Part shown: piece by piece, positions 24,717 through 35,501 of the stretch
Layout: every line of letters begins with the position of its first letter
Position numbering within the stretch: the stretch's first letter is position 1
NCBI GenBank assembly: GCA_947495165.1
Contig: CANLXM010000001.1
Location: 434,001-498,000, forward strand
Length of the DNA stretch: 64,000 nt
Direction: 5' to 3'
Origin: an uncultured Cellulomonadaceae bacterium
GTDB taxonomy: Bacteria; Actinomycetota; Actinomycetes; Actinomycetales; Cellulomonadaceae
Notes under the pieces: generated by a model
Told to the model about the DNA's origin: nothing
Seen by the model: only the letters and a program-made list of their open reading frames with translations
Databases searched by the model: none
Made by a program: the position numbers and the translations under genes

Positions 24717-25666
24717 CGTCCCCGCACACCACCACGGACGCTCCCACCACCCCGGCGCCCTTCGGCGCCGAGCTGCGTGACGTCGTCGTCCGTTACGGAC
24801 GGCGCGACGAGCCCGCGCTCGACGGCGCGAGCGTGACGATCCGGCCCGGCACCATCACCGGCCTGCTCGGGCGCAACGGCGCCGGCAAGACGACGCTCGC
24901 GGCACTGCTGGCGGCATTCCGCCGGCCCAGCTCGGGCCAGGTGCTCGTCGGGCCCGCCGACGCGATGGAGGATCCCTACGAGAACCAGTGGGCGCTCATG
25001 CACACGCAGCTCGTGCGCGAGAGCGGAGACGTCTGGGGCGACACCGAGGCCAGCGACTCCCTCGCCTACTACGAGGCCGTCCGGCCACACTGGGACGCCG
25101 AGCTCGCGGGCCGGCTCCTCGACGAGCTCGAGGTCCCACTCGACAAGAACCCCGACGCGATGTCTCGCGGCAAGCGGTCCGCGTTCGGAGCGGTCCTCGG
25201 CCTTGCCTCCCGCGCACCGCTGACGATCTTCGACGAGGTCTACCTCGGCATGGACGCCCCCAGCAGGTACGCCTTCTACGACGCGTTGCTGCGCGACTAC
25301 ACCGAGCACCCGCGCACGATCATCCTCTCGAGCCACCTGATCGCCGAGGTGGAGCGGTTGTTCGAGGACGTCGTCATCGTGGACCACGGCCGGGTCCTGC
25401 TCGCCGAGACTGCCGAGCAGGTCCGGTCGCGCGGGGTCAGCCTGACCGGGCCGACGGACGCGGTCGACCGCGTCGTCGGAGATCGCACGGTGCTCGCACG
25501 CCAGCGCCTCGGCGGAACGACGCAGGTGCTGGTCGAGGGAGCCCTCGACCCGGCCGAGCGCGCCGCGGTCAAGGACGCCGGGATCGAGGTCGGCAGCGTC
25601 CCCGTCCAGGATCTTTTCGTCGAGCTGACCCGCCGCCGCACCGACCGCCCGAAGGAGGCATCATGA
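24713..25666 (+). CDS. ABC transporter ATP-binding protein (YtrB-like)
   Basis: A 317-residue ABC ATPase. Walker A 'GRNGAGKTTLAALLAAFRRP', Walker B 'PLTIFDEVYLGMD' and H-switch 'SSHLI' are present. The signature helix is 'MSRGKRSAFG', a degenerate form of LSGGQ often seen in this YtrB-type family. Residues about 220-310 form a small C-terminal domain. It starts with an ATGA overlap on the GntR gene and ends with an ATGA overlap on the membrane gene, so all three are one operon. The transported substrate is unknown; cell-envelope or antimicrobial stress is typical in the family. Confidence 0.9.
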   Translation: MTSPHTTTDAPTTPAPFGAELRDVVVRYGRRDEPALDGASVTIRPGTITGLLGRNGAGKTTLAALLAAFRRPSSGQVLVGPADAMEDPYENQWALMHTQLVRESGDVWGDTEASDSLAYYEAVRPHWDAELAGRLLDELEVPLDKNPDAMSRGKRSAFGAVLGLASRAPLTIFDEVYLGMDAPSRYAFYDALLRDYTEHPRTIILSSHLIAEVERLFEDVVIVDHGRVLLAETAEQVRSRGVSLTGPTDAVDRVVGDRTVLARQRLGGTTQVLVEGALDPAERAAVKDAGIEVGSVPVQDLFVELTRRRTDRPKEAS

Positions 25667-26481
25667 CCAGCCAGCCCGCTGCTTCGACGGCCCGCACGGA
25701 CGAGACCACGGCGGCACGCCGCGCCAGCGTCACCGCCGCCCACCGCCGGTCGGTGCGCCAGACGGCCGAGTTCGCCTTCTGGGCCACGTGGTACATCGGC
25801 GTGTGGTTCTGGGGCATCACGATCCTGATCGGCGGCCTCACCTGGTACTTCATGCAGCGTGGCGGAGGCGTCGAGATCGGAGCCGTCGCTGGCCCCATGG
25901 CCTCGGCCCCGTACTTCCTGCTCGTCATGGGCATCGTGCTGCCACTGTCGATGATCGCCCTGCACCTGAGCGCCGGCGGAACCCGGCGATCACTCGCCCA
26001 CGGGCTGGCGTGGGGTGGGACGGCCGTGGGTGTCACGTTCGGGTTGGCGGCTGCCGTCGCCGGCTGGCTCATGTGGTGGGCAGCGGCTCGCGCGGGATGG
26101 GATCTCCCGTCGGGGGCAGATCAGCCCACCTCGGACTTGTCCGAGATCGGCCTCGCGCTTCTCGTCCAGTCCGTGTTCTGCACGGTGTACTTCCTCGCGG
26201 GCGTGGCCGTCAGCATCGGCTTCTACCGCGCCGGATGGTGGCGCGGGTCCCTGTTCCTGCTCACAGCGCTCGTCCCGCTCACCACCGCTGAGCTCTCCCT
26301 CCAGACGAGGTGGCTGGGGCGCATGCTCGCCGCGCAGATCGGGCTCCCCGAGCTCCCCGTCTGGGCTGGGTTGCTCGGCGGTCTGCTCGCGGTCGGGCTC
26401 GCCGGACTTCTCATCCGTCAGGTGGTCCGCAACGTGGCGATCCGGCCGGTCGCCTCTGTCGCGAGCGGCTCCTACACCTGA
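25663..26481 (+). CDS. ABC transporter membrane subunit (YtrA-operon type)
   Basis: A 272-residue integral membrane protein with about six hydrophobic helices ('FWATWYIGVWFWGITILIGG', 'PYFLLVMGIVLPLSMIALHL', 'LAWGGTAVGVTFGLAAAVAG', 'LLVQSVFCTVYFLAGVAVSI', 'LFLLTALVPLTTAEL', 'LPVWAGLLGGLLAVGLAGLL'). There is no recognisable permease EAA motif. It probably forms the channel half of the transporter with the upstream ATPase. The ATG at 25663 has an AAGGAGG 5 bases upstream and overlaps the ATPase stop by 4 bases; a longer in-frame extension exists upstream but is only antisense noise within the ATPase. Confidence 0.85.
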   Translation: MTSQPAASTARTDETTAARRASVTAAHRRSVRQTAEFAFWATWYIGVWFWGITILIGGLTWYFMQRGGGVEIGAVAGPMASAPYFLLVMGIVLPLSMIALHLSAGGTRRSLAHGLAWGGTAVGVTFGLAAAVAGWLMWWAAARAGWDLPSGADQPTSDLSEIGLALLVQSVFCTVYFLAGVAVSIGFYRAGWWRGSLFLLTALVPLTTAELSLQTRWLGRMLAAQIGLPELPVWAGLLGGLLAVGLAGLLIRQVVRNVAIRPVASVASGSYT

Positions 26482-29034
<2,553 letters not shown>

Positions 29035-29044
29035 TCGGGCGCGC

Positions 29045-29050
29045 TACAGT
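29045..29050 (+). promoter_or_regulatory. -10 element TACAGT, predicts leaderless mRNA
   Basis: TACAGT ends 7 nt before the GTG at 29057. Confidence 0.45.
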
Positions 29051-29056
29051 TCGCGC

Positions 29057-30016
29057 GTGAACGAAGCATCGGCGACCACCCTCCCGCCCGACGTCGCGGC
29101 CGAGCTGGAGGCCGCCCACCGGGCGGTCGCCGAGCGCAGGTCCCTGGACCGACGCCTGATCGTCCTGACCGAGGAGGTCGCCCGCGCAGCGCAGGCGGCC
29201 ACCTCGGCGCACGCGGCGCTGCGCGACGAGGAGGCCGACGTCGCGCGGCTCGAGAGCTGGTCGCCCACGCGGATCCTCGCGGGACTGCGCGGCAACCGCG
29301 ATGCCGACCTCACGCGCGAGCAGGCCGAGGCGGACCTCGCCCGGATGCGGGCGGCCAGCGCCGACGCCGCCCTCGAGCGCGCCCGGCAGCAGGAGCACGA
29401 GGTCCGCACCCGCCTGGTCACCTGCGGCGACGCGGAGCGCCGCCTGTCTGCGGCGCTCTGGGCCAAGGAGCAGTGGCTCGTGCAGTCCGGCGACGCCCGC
29501 GGCGACCGCCTCACGGCGATCCTCGCCGAGCACGGCACCGCTCGGGACCGCCTGCGTGAGATCACCGAGGCGCAGTCCGCGGCGACCGCCGCCCACGCCG
29601 CGCTGCGGGACGTCGCCTCGCTCCTCGGCGACGCGCACGGCCTGGCCACGTTCGACACGTTCTTCTCGGGCGGCCTCGTGACCGACATGATGAAGTACGG
29701 GCGCCTCGACCGCGCCCAGGCGGGCCTGCGGGCCGCCGACGGTGCCCTGGCGCACCTGGCGGCCGAGCTCGCCGACGTCGGCCTCGACGGGCCGGGCAGC
29801 ATCCAGATCGACCAGCTGACCCAGTTCTTCGACGTGTTCTTCGACAACATCTTCTCGGACTGGGCTGTGCGCGGCCGGGTCCGAGACGCCCTGGACCAGG
29901 TGCAGCGGATGCTGGCCAGGCTCGACGACGTGGCGTCGGCGCTGGCGCGCCAGGCAGCGCAGACCGAGGAGCTGCTGAGCGACCTCGGTGCCGAGCGGCA
30001 CCGTCTGCTGGGCTGA
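29057..30016 (+). CDS. coiled-coil protein of unknown function
   Basis: A 319-residue protein I do not recognise. It is almost entirely Ala/Arg/Glu/Asp-rich with heptad-like helices ('RRLIVLTEEVARAAQAATSA', 'REQAEADLARMRAASADAAL', 'ERARQQEHEVRTRLVTC'), consistent with a long coiled coil. A central less-helical segment reads 'HGLATFDTFFSGGLVTDMMK' and the C-terminal part 'SIQIDQLTQFFDVFFDNIFS' then 'DWAVRGRVRDALDQVQRML' is amphipathic and hydrophobic enough for a protein contact. No signal peptide or membrane helix. It is leaderless by promoter geometry and follows asd at 22 bases. Confidence 0.6.
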   Translation: MNEASATTLPPDVAAELEAAHRAVAERRSLDRRLIVLTEEVARAAQAATSAHAALRDEEADVARLESWSPTRILAGLRGNRDADLTREQAEADLARMRAASADAALERARQQEHEVRTRLVTCGDAERRLSAALWAKEQWLVQSGDARGDRLTAILAEHGTARDRLREITEAQSAATAAHAALRDVASLLGDAHGLATFDTFFSGGLVTDMMKYGRLDRAQAGLRAADGALAHLAAELADVGLDGPGSIQIDQLTQFFDVFFDNIFSDWAVRGRVRDALDQVQRMLARLDDVASALARQAAQTEELLSDLGAERHRLLG

Positions 30017-30047
30017 TCCCGGCGCGCTGGCGGGACGCGAGCCGTCC

Positions 30048-30632
30048 CTACAAGGAGGACGTCAGGCTGCGGACGCTCGCGTGCACCTCGTCGAGCGTGC
30101 GGTCGGGCTGGAACACGAGCCACTCCAGGCCTGCGACGAGCGTCGCGCCGAACACGGCCGCGGCGACCAGCGAGACGTCCTCGCCGGGCCGCCGGGCGCC
30201 GATCTCGAGCGCGAACATCGAGATCGTCTCCGCGCGCAGCTGCGCGATCGACTGCTGCCACTCGCGTTCCGCGCGGAACACCTCGGCCGCCAGCAGCTTG
30301 GCGAGGTCGGGGTAGGAGTGCACGGCGACGAGCAGCGCGCGGACCATGGCATCGACGCGTCCGGCGTCGGGCGCCGCGTCTCGCGCCTCGCTGAGGGCAG
30401 CGCGCAGGCGGGCGGTGCCCTCGTCCAGGGCGGCCTCGAGGATGTCGGACTTCGAGGTGAAGTTGTAGTAGACGCTGCCCTTCGCGACGCCGGCCTCGGC
30501 CGCGATGTCGTCGACCGACGTCGCGGAGAACCCGCGGCTCGCCACCAGGCGCACGGCCGCGTCGATGACCAGGGTGCGGGTGCCGCGGCGGCGGGCGGTG
30601 TTCCCGTCCTGGCGCGGGGTCGACGTCGTCAT
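30048..30632 (-). CDS. TetR/AcrR family transcriptional repressor
   Basis: About 194 residues. The N-terminal HTH is clear: 'LVIDAAVRLVASRGFSATSV', 'DDIAAEAGVAKGSVYYNFTS' and 'KSDILEAAL', followed by a helical ligand domain. ATG 30632 is preferred over 30641 because an AAAGG sits at better distance. Downstream on the same strand are the YhgE-type exporter genes in reverse order of position (their transcription begins at 33962), so this gene follows them; an operator with the typical TetR palindrome overlaps the exporter promoter at 34004-34017. It likely represses that exporter, as in related actinobacteria. Confidence 0.85.
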   Translation of the reverse strand: MTTSTPRQDGNTARRRGTRTLVIDAAVRLVASRGFSATSVDDIAAEAGVAKGSVYYNFTSKSDILEAALDEGTARLRAALSEARDAAPDAGRVDAMVRALLVAVHSYPDLAKLLAAEVFRAEREWQQSIAQLRAETISMFALEIGARRPGEDVSLVAAAVFGATLVAGLEWLVFQPDRTLDEVHASVRSLTSSL

Positions 30633-30717
30633 GAGGCCCATCCTTTCAGCACCGGGCGGCCCGGCGGCACGTCCTGGGCAGGAGGTGCCGCCGAGCCGTC
30701 CGCGTCCGGCCCGCAGC

Positions 30718-33207
30718 TCAGAGCGCGATCGCGGGGTGCAGCCGGTCGACGGTCCACGTGCGCATGCGTCCTGAGCGCCACGCGGTCACCCCGAGCGAGA
30801 CCAGCAGCGTGCCCGCGAGGACGAGGACGGCCGTGACCAGGCGCCCGTCCGCCCCACCCGTGATGAGCTGCCGGAGCCCGGTCACGGCGTAGCTCATGGG
30901 CATCCACGGGTGCACCGCCTGGAAGAAGCCCGCGGTCACGGGCACCGGATAGGTGCCTCCGGACGCGGCGAGCTGCAGCATGAGGACGGCCAGGATCGCG
31001 ACCTTGCCGGCTGCGGGGCCCGCGACGGCGATGATGGCCTGCTGCAGCGCGATGAAGGTTGCGGAGACCAGCAGCGTGAAGGCCACGACGCCGGCGAGGT
31101 TGACGGTGTCCAGCTTCAGCCCGAGCTTGACGACCGTGAGCATGACGACGACCTGCCCGATGCCGATCAGGAACGCAGGCCCGTACCCGGCGAGCGCGAT
31201 CCGGATGCCGGACACCGGCGCGGCGAGCGCCCGCGGCGGGACCGGTCGCAGCAGCAACCAGGTGATGAGGGCCCCGACGAAGAGCGCGAGCGACACGAAG
31301 AAGGGCGCGAAGCCCTCGCCGAACCCCTCGGCCTGCGCGAGGTCGGTGTCCACGACGCCCACGGGTGCGGCGATCACCTCGGCCCGCTGCGTGCGCAGCG
31401 CAGCGGGGTCGTCGGGCAGCTGTGCCGCGCCGTCGACGAGCCTGTCCGCGAGCGTCCCGGCGCCGTCGGCGAGCGGAGCCGTGCCGGACGCGAGCCGGTC
31501 GCCTCCCGCAGCGAGGCTCGCCGTCCCGTCGGCGAGCGTGGCCGCCCCGGTCTCCGCCGACCGCGCTCCGTCGAGGAGCCGTTGCGTGCCCGTGGTGAGA
31601 GCCGCCGTCCCGTCAGCGACGGTATCCGCTCCCTGGCTGAGCGATCCGGCTCCCGTCGCGAGGCTGTCCGCGCCTGCGGCGGCGCGCTCGCTGCCCGTGC
31701 GCAGGCGAGCCGCGCCCGACGCGACCTCCTTGGTACCGCTGGCGAGCCGGTCGGCACCGTCGGTGAGCGTGGCGAGCCCGTCCTCGAGGCTGGACGCCCC
31801 CGCGGCGAGGGCGTCGATGCCGCCCCTGACCGTGCCGGTGGTGCCGGCTCGGAGCTGGGCGGCCAGCGTCGTCGCGCCGGCCGACGCGTCGGTGACGCCG
31901 GCGGACAGTCGCTCCGCGCCCGCGGCGACCTGGCGTGCGCCCTGGACGGCCTCGTCGACCTGCGTGCCGAGGGCGGACCCGTCGATCGTGCTCAGGCGCT
32001 CGAGGGCCGCGGTGTTCTTCGCCACGAGAGCGGCGACGTCGGGATCGCCACTGTCCAGCCGGGCGAGCGCCTCGGTGCTCGCGGCGAGCAGCTGCCTGGC
32101 GGTGTCGAGCGTGGTGGGCAGGGCGGCGAGCGACGGAGCCGCGGCGTCCAGCCCTTGAGCGAGCGCTGCTGACCCTGCGGCGAGCTGGTCAGCGCCGGCG
32201 ACCATGCCGTCGGGCTGCGTGAACCCGCTGGCGAGCGCCTCGGCCCCGGAGGACAGCCGCGCGGCGCCCGAGACGAGCGTGCCCGCGCCGTCCGCCAGCG
32301 TCTGCGCGCCCGTGTGCGCCTGTGCGACGCCGTCGGACAGCGAACGTGCCCCGGACCTGAGCGTGGAGGTCCCGGCCGCGAGGTCCTGCGCGCCGTCGGC
32401 GAGCGTGGCGGTGCCGGCGGAGAGGTCGACGGCGCCGCTGTGCAGCGTGGCTGCTCCGTCGGCGAGGGAGCCCGTGCCGGCGCCGAGCCGGGTCGCCCCG
32501 TCGAGGGCGTCCGCCGTCCCGGCGCGCAGGCGCGTCAGACCCGAGGCGAGCTCGTGGGCCCCGGACGACGCCGAGGTGGCGCCCTCGGCGAGCTGCTGAG
32601 CGCCGTCGTCGACCTGGCCTGCTGCGGTCGTGAGCCGGAGTGCGCCGTCGGAGGCGGTCGCGAAGCCGTCGTGCGCGGAGCCGAGGCCGACGAGCACCTT
32701 GTCGACCGCCTCGGTGCCGACCTGCTCGCGCACGGCGGTCTGGACCTGCTCCATCGCGGACCTGCCGAGCGTCGTCGCGAGGAACGAGTTGGCGTCGTTG
32801 TAGGTCACCGCCAGCGTGGCCGGCGTGGGGTCGTCGCCGCCCGCGCCCGCGATCGTCGCGGAGAAGTCGGCGGGGATCGTCACCGCGAAGTAGTAGTCGC
32901 CGTCGCGGACGCCGGCTGCGGCGGTCGCGGCGTCGGTGCGCTGCCAGAGCAGGTCGCCCGAGTCGGTCAGGCGGTCGGCGATCTGGGTCCCCGCGTCGAA
33001 CTCCTCGCCGTCGACGGTCGCGCCGACGTCCTCGACCACGAGGGCGACCGGAAGGTTGTCCATCCGCCCCGTCGGGTCCCAGAACGCCCAGAGGTAGAGG
33101 GCGCCGTAGAGCAGGGGGATGAGCAGCAGCGCCCCGAGCGCCAGCCGGGGCAGGGTGCCGCGGCGGAACCGGCGCAGCTCGGTGCCGGTGGAGGTCAGGG
33201 CGATCAT
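30718..33207 (-). CDS. YhgE/Pip-type membrane protein (exporter-like)
   Basis: An 829-residue membrane protein of the YhgE/Pip family. An N-terminal helix ('LALGALLLIPLLYGALYLWA') is followed by an extracellular YhgE domain, then an unusually long array of imperfect X-repeats of the 'GAxxLxxG' type ('GATSASSGAHELASGL', 'GAGTLVSGAARLSSGAEALA') spanning roughly residues 190-560, and finally five or six helices resembling an ABC-2 permease ('ALFVGALITWLLLRPVPPRA', 'FTLLVSATFIALQQAIIAVA'). It probably exports or scaffolds surface material. The start at 33207 overlaps the upstream ATPase stop by 4 bases. Confidence 0.8.
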   Translation of the reverse strand: MIALTSTGTELRRFRRGTLPRLALGALLLIPLLYGALYLWAFWDPTGRMDNLPVALVVEDVGATVDGEEFDAGTQIADRLTDSGDLLWQRTDAATAAAGVRDGDYYFAVTIPADFSATIAGAGGDDPTPATLAVTYNDANSFLATTLGRSAMEQVQTAVREQVGTEAVDKVLVGLGSAHDGFATASDGALRLTTAAGQVDDGAQQLAEGATSASSGAHELASGLTRLRAGTADALDGATRLGAGTGSLADGAATLHSGAVDLSAGTATLADGAQDLAAGTSTLRSGARSLSDGVAQAHTGAQTLADGAGTLVSGAARLSSGAEALASGFTQPDGMVAGADQLAAGSAALAQGLDAAAPSLAALPTTLDTARQLLAASTEALARLDSGDPDVAALVAKNTAALERLSTIDGSALGTQVDEAVQGARQVAAGAERLSAGVTDASAGATTLAAQLRAGTTGTVRGGIDALAAGASSLEDGLATLTDGADRLASGTKEVASGAARLRTGSERAAAGADSLATGAGSLSQGADTVADGTAALTTGTQRLLDGARSAETGAATLADGTASLAAGGDRLASGTAPLADGAGTLADRLVDGAAQLPDDPAALRTQRAEVIAAPVGVVDTDLAQAEGFGEGFAPFFVSLALFVGALITWLLLRPVPPRALAAPVSGIRIALAGYGPAFLIGIGQVVVMLTVVKLGLKLDTVNLAGVVAFTLLVSATFIALQQAIIAVAGPAAGKVAILAVLMLQLAASGGTYPVPVTAGFFQAVHPWMPMSYAVTGLRQLITGGADGRLVTAVLVLAGTLLVSLGVTAWRSGRMRTWTVDRLHPAIAL

Positions 33208-33962
33208 GCGTGCTCCTCGCAGAGGTGGTCGGCGGGGCGTCCCGCGTCGGTCGGTGTGGTCTCGAGCCGGGGTCCGGTCGCGAGCCGGACGACGCGTGGT
33301 TCGCGGACCCACGTCATCGCGTCGACCTCGCCCGCGGAGGCCACCGAGGCGACGACCGTGAGGCCGGCGGCGGCGAGGGCGGCGAGCCGGTCCCACACGA
33401 TCTGGCGGCGCGCGGTGTCGTGGACCTGGTCGAGGTCGTCCACCACGAGGAGCTCGGGCTCCGCGAGCAGGGCGACGACGATGCGCAGGAGCATGCCGTC
33501 GACCTCGTCGAGGTCGTGCACGAGCGTGCGCGGCGTGGGCACGGGGCGGTGCCCGAAGACCGGCGCTGCGACCTGGTCGAGGCTGTCGACGGTGATGCTC
33601 GGGGTGCGGCGGTGCCAGGGGGTGAGCCAGGCGAGCCGTTCACGGACGGCGTCGGCGACGGTGACGTCGGGCTCGAGGTCGTCGATGCCCGCGAAGCCGG
33701 CGATCGCGGCGCGTCGCTGCACGTGGTTGCGCCGAGCGGGGAGGGCGTGGCCGCCCACGGTGAGCTGGACGGTCGACGCGGACGGTCGCATCCTGCCGGC
33801 CAGGGTCAGCAGCAGGCTCGTGCGGCCCGACCCCTGCGGCCCTTGGAGCACGACCAGGTCTCCGGGCTCGACGTACATGTCGAGCGGTCCGTAGACGGGG
33901 CCGTGAGGTCCGTCGAGCTGCAGGTGCTTCGCGACGATCGCGGCAGGTGGGGTCGTTGTCAT
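33204..33962 (-). CDS. degenerate ABC-type ATPase partner of the YhgE protein
   Basis: A 252-residue ABC-like ATPase. The P-loop is 'GPQGSGRTSLLLTLAGRM', with Arg in place of the invariant Walker A Lys. No LSGGQ signature can be found ('LDEVDGMLLRIVVALLAEPE' occupies that place) and Walker B reads 'LLVVDDLDQ' without the catalytic Glu. The protein pairs with the YhgE gene by a 4-base overlap. In this YhgE-associated family such changes may be usual; hydrolysis is doubtful, and a structural or nucleotide-sensing role is possible. The ATG at 33962 follows a GGAGAG ribosome-binding site. Confidence 0.75.
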   Translation of the reverse strand: MTTTPPAAIVAKHLQLDGPHGPVYGPLDMYVEPGDLVVLQGPQGSGRTSLLLTLAGRMRPSASTVQLTVGGHALPARRNHVQRRAAIAGFAGIDDLEPDVTVADAVRERLAWLTPWHRRTPSITVDSLDQVAAPVFGHRPVPTPRTLVHDLDEVDGMLLRIVVALLAEPELLVVDDLDQVHDTARRQIVWDRLAALAAAGLTVVASVASAGEVDAMTWVREPRVVRLATGPRLETTPTDAGRPADHLCEEHA

Positions 33963-34003
33963 GGTCGGCTCTCCGGGCGGAAACGTCCGCCGCATTCGTT
34001 TGT

Positions 34004-34017
34004 ACTGACTGGTCAGT
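34004..34017 (-). promoter_or_regulatory. TetR-type operator
   Basis: ACTGAC-TG-GTCAGT, a 14-bp palindrome with perfect 6-bp arms, 42-55 bases upstream of the ABC ATPase start. This is the typical TGAC...GTCA recognised by TetR proteins in this family. Confidence 0.65.
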
Positions 34018-34133
34018 CTAAAAAGTAGGCCGGTTGCGTCTCGACCGCAAGGGCCGGCACTGTCTGTCCGCTCACACGCCACGAGATGAGACGCGCTTCT
34101 CGCGACGCGGAATCGCCTGCTAACGTCGCCCCC

Positions 34134-34202
34134 GTGACCGGATCTCGTTGGTATTGGCGCTTTACGCTGGCTCCTGGTGGAGCCGAGCGGGCGCACGCCT
34201 GA
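34134..34202 (+). CDS. aromatic amino acid leader peptide (attenuator of aroG)
   Basis: A 22-codon open frame beginning GTG (34134), with the aromatic run 'SRWYWRF', i.e. Trp, Tyr, Trp and Phe within seven codons, upstream of DAHP synthase. A TAACGT -10 element (34121-34126) ends 8 bases before the GTG, so it should be translated as a leaderless message. Similar leaders (aroR) control DAHP synthase in Corynebacterium. It overlaps a hairpin (GGCTCC-TGGT-GGAGCC, 34169-34184) that competes with a longer pairing of 34166-34180 with 34211-34224. Confidence 0.7.
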   Translation: MTGSRWYWRFTLAPGGAERAHA

Positions 34203-34260
34203 CCAACCTTCCACCGGAGCCAGCACAGGGCTGAGACGCGCGGCGTCTCGGCCCTTCGTC
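34166..34260 (+). promoter_or_regulatory. attenuator hairpins of the aroG leader
   Basis: Alternative pairings are visible: 34166-34180 with 34211-34224 (14 bp, one bulge), and inside it GGCTCC-TGGT-GGAGCC (34169-34184). The following stem GGGCTGAGACG (34228-34238) with CGTCTCGGCCC (34244-34254), then TTCGTCATT, is a plausible intrinsic terminator. Stalling at Trp/Tyr/Phe codons would favour read-through; the exact switch is inferred. Confidence 0.6.
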
Positions 34261-34335
34261 ATTCCAGACGGGCCGGCTCTCGCGGTGAGCGGTCAGCACG
34301 GCTCCGTCCCACCACCACCGATGAGGGAGCCCCGC

Positions 34336-35409
34336 ATGACCCCCGCCCAGCTCGACGCCCACAGCACGAGCGACCTGCGCATCCGCGCCCTGGAGCCGCT
34401 GCCCGCGCCGGCCGACACGCTCGCCGAGCTCCCGCTGTCCGACGACGCAGCTGAGCTCGTCGAGCGCAGCCGACGTGAGGTCCGCGACGTCATGGCGGGG
34501 GAGGACGACCGTCTCCTCGTCGTCGTCGGCCCCTGCTCCATCCACGACCCTGAGGCCGCGCTCGAGTACGCACGCCGGCTGGCCGGGCTGGTGCCCGAGC
34601 TGTCCGAGGACCTGTGCATCGTCATGCGCGTCTACTTCGAGAAGCCGCGCACCACGGTCGGCTGGAAGGGGCTCATCAACGACCCCGACCTCGACGGCTC
34701 CCACGACATCCAGCGCGGGCTCAGGCTGGCCCGGACGGTCCTGCTGGGCGTCCTCGCCGAGGGCGTGCCTGCTGCGTGCGAGTTCCTCGAGCCGACCAGC
34801 CCGCAGTACATCGCCGACGCCGTGACCTGGGGCGCGATCGGCGCGCGCAACGCCGAGTCGCAGGTGCACCGCCAGCTCGCGTCGGGCCTGTCGATGCCCG
34901 TGGGCTTCAAGAACGCCACCGACGGCGACGTGCAGATCGCCGTCGACGGGTGCGTCACCGCGGCAGCGGAGCACACGTTCTTCGGGGTGGACTCCGCCGG
35001 TCGCGCGGCGGCCGTGGCGACGTCGGGCAACCCCGACTGCCACGTGATCCTCCGCGGCGGCCGCACGGGGCCCAACTACGACGACGCCTCGGTCGAGGCC
35101 GCGCTCGACGTCGTGCGCGGCGCCGGGCACGTCCCGCATCTCATGATCGACGCCAGCCACGGCAACTCCGGCAAGTCCCACGTCCGCCAGGGCGAGGTCG
35201 TCCAGGAGATCGCCGCCTCCGTCGCCGCGGGCAACGCGGGCATCGCCGGAGTGATGATGGAGAGCTTCCTCGTCGCCGGTGCGCAGAAGCCGGCGCCGAG
35301 CGGCCTGACCTACGGCCAGAGCGTCACCGACGCGTGCCTCGACTGGGACACGACGGCCGCGCTCCTGGGCGAGCTGGCGGCAGCGGTGCGTGCGCGGCGT
35401 CAGGCCTGA
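34336..35409 (+). CDS. aroG: 3-deoxy-7-phosphoheptulonate synthase (DAHP synthase), class I
   Basis: A 357-residue AroG/F/H-type DAHP synthase: 'RREVRDVMAGEDDRLLVVVG' then 'PCSIHDPEAALEYA', 'RVYFEKPRTTVGWKGLINDP' binding PEP and metal, 'GARNAESQVHRQLASGLSMP', and 'DASHGNSGKSH' near the C-terminus. It catalyses the first shikimate step from PEP and erythrose 4-phosphate. The ATG at 34336 has an AGGGAG at proper distance; the in-frame ATG at 34321 has none. The upstream aromatic leader peptide strongly supports amino-acid-controlled transcription. Confidence 0.95.
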   Translation: MTPAQLDAHSTSDLRIRALEPLPAPADTLAELPLSDDAAELVERSRREVRDVMAGEDDRLLVVVGPCSIHDPEAALEYARRLAGLVPELSEDLCIVMRVYFEKPRTTVGWKGLINDPDLDGSHDIQRGLRLARTVLLGVLAEGVPAACEFLEPTSPQYIADAVTWGAIGARNAESQVHRQLASGLSMPVGFKNATDGDVQIAVDGCVTAAAEHTFFGVDSAGRAAAVATSGNPDCHVILRGGRTGPNYDDASVEAALDVVRGAGHVPHLMIDASHGNSGKSHVRQGEVVQEIAASVAAGNAGIAGVMMESFLVAGAQKPAPSGLTYGQSVTDACLDWDTTAALLGELAAAVRARRQA

Positions 35410-35501
35410 GGGGCCGGGGTCTTCCGCGCCGGCGGGCGGTCCGGTAGGTTGACCCGGCCGCGGGCATCCTGGCGGCGCCGGGACCAGAGGTAGGGACGCT
35501 C

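Noticed and set aside
31400..32600. CRISPR-like direct repeats
   Set aside because: The repeats are coding, imperfect GAxxLxxG units of the YhgE protein without spacers.
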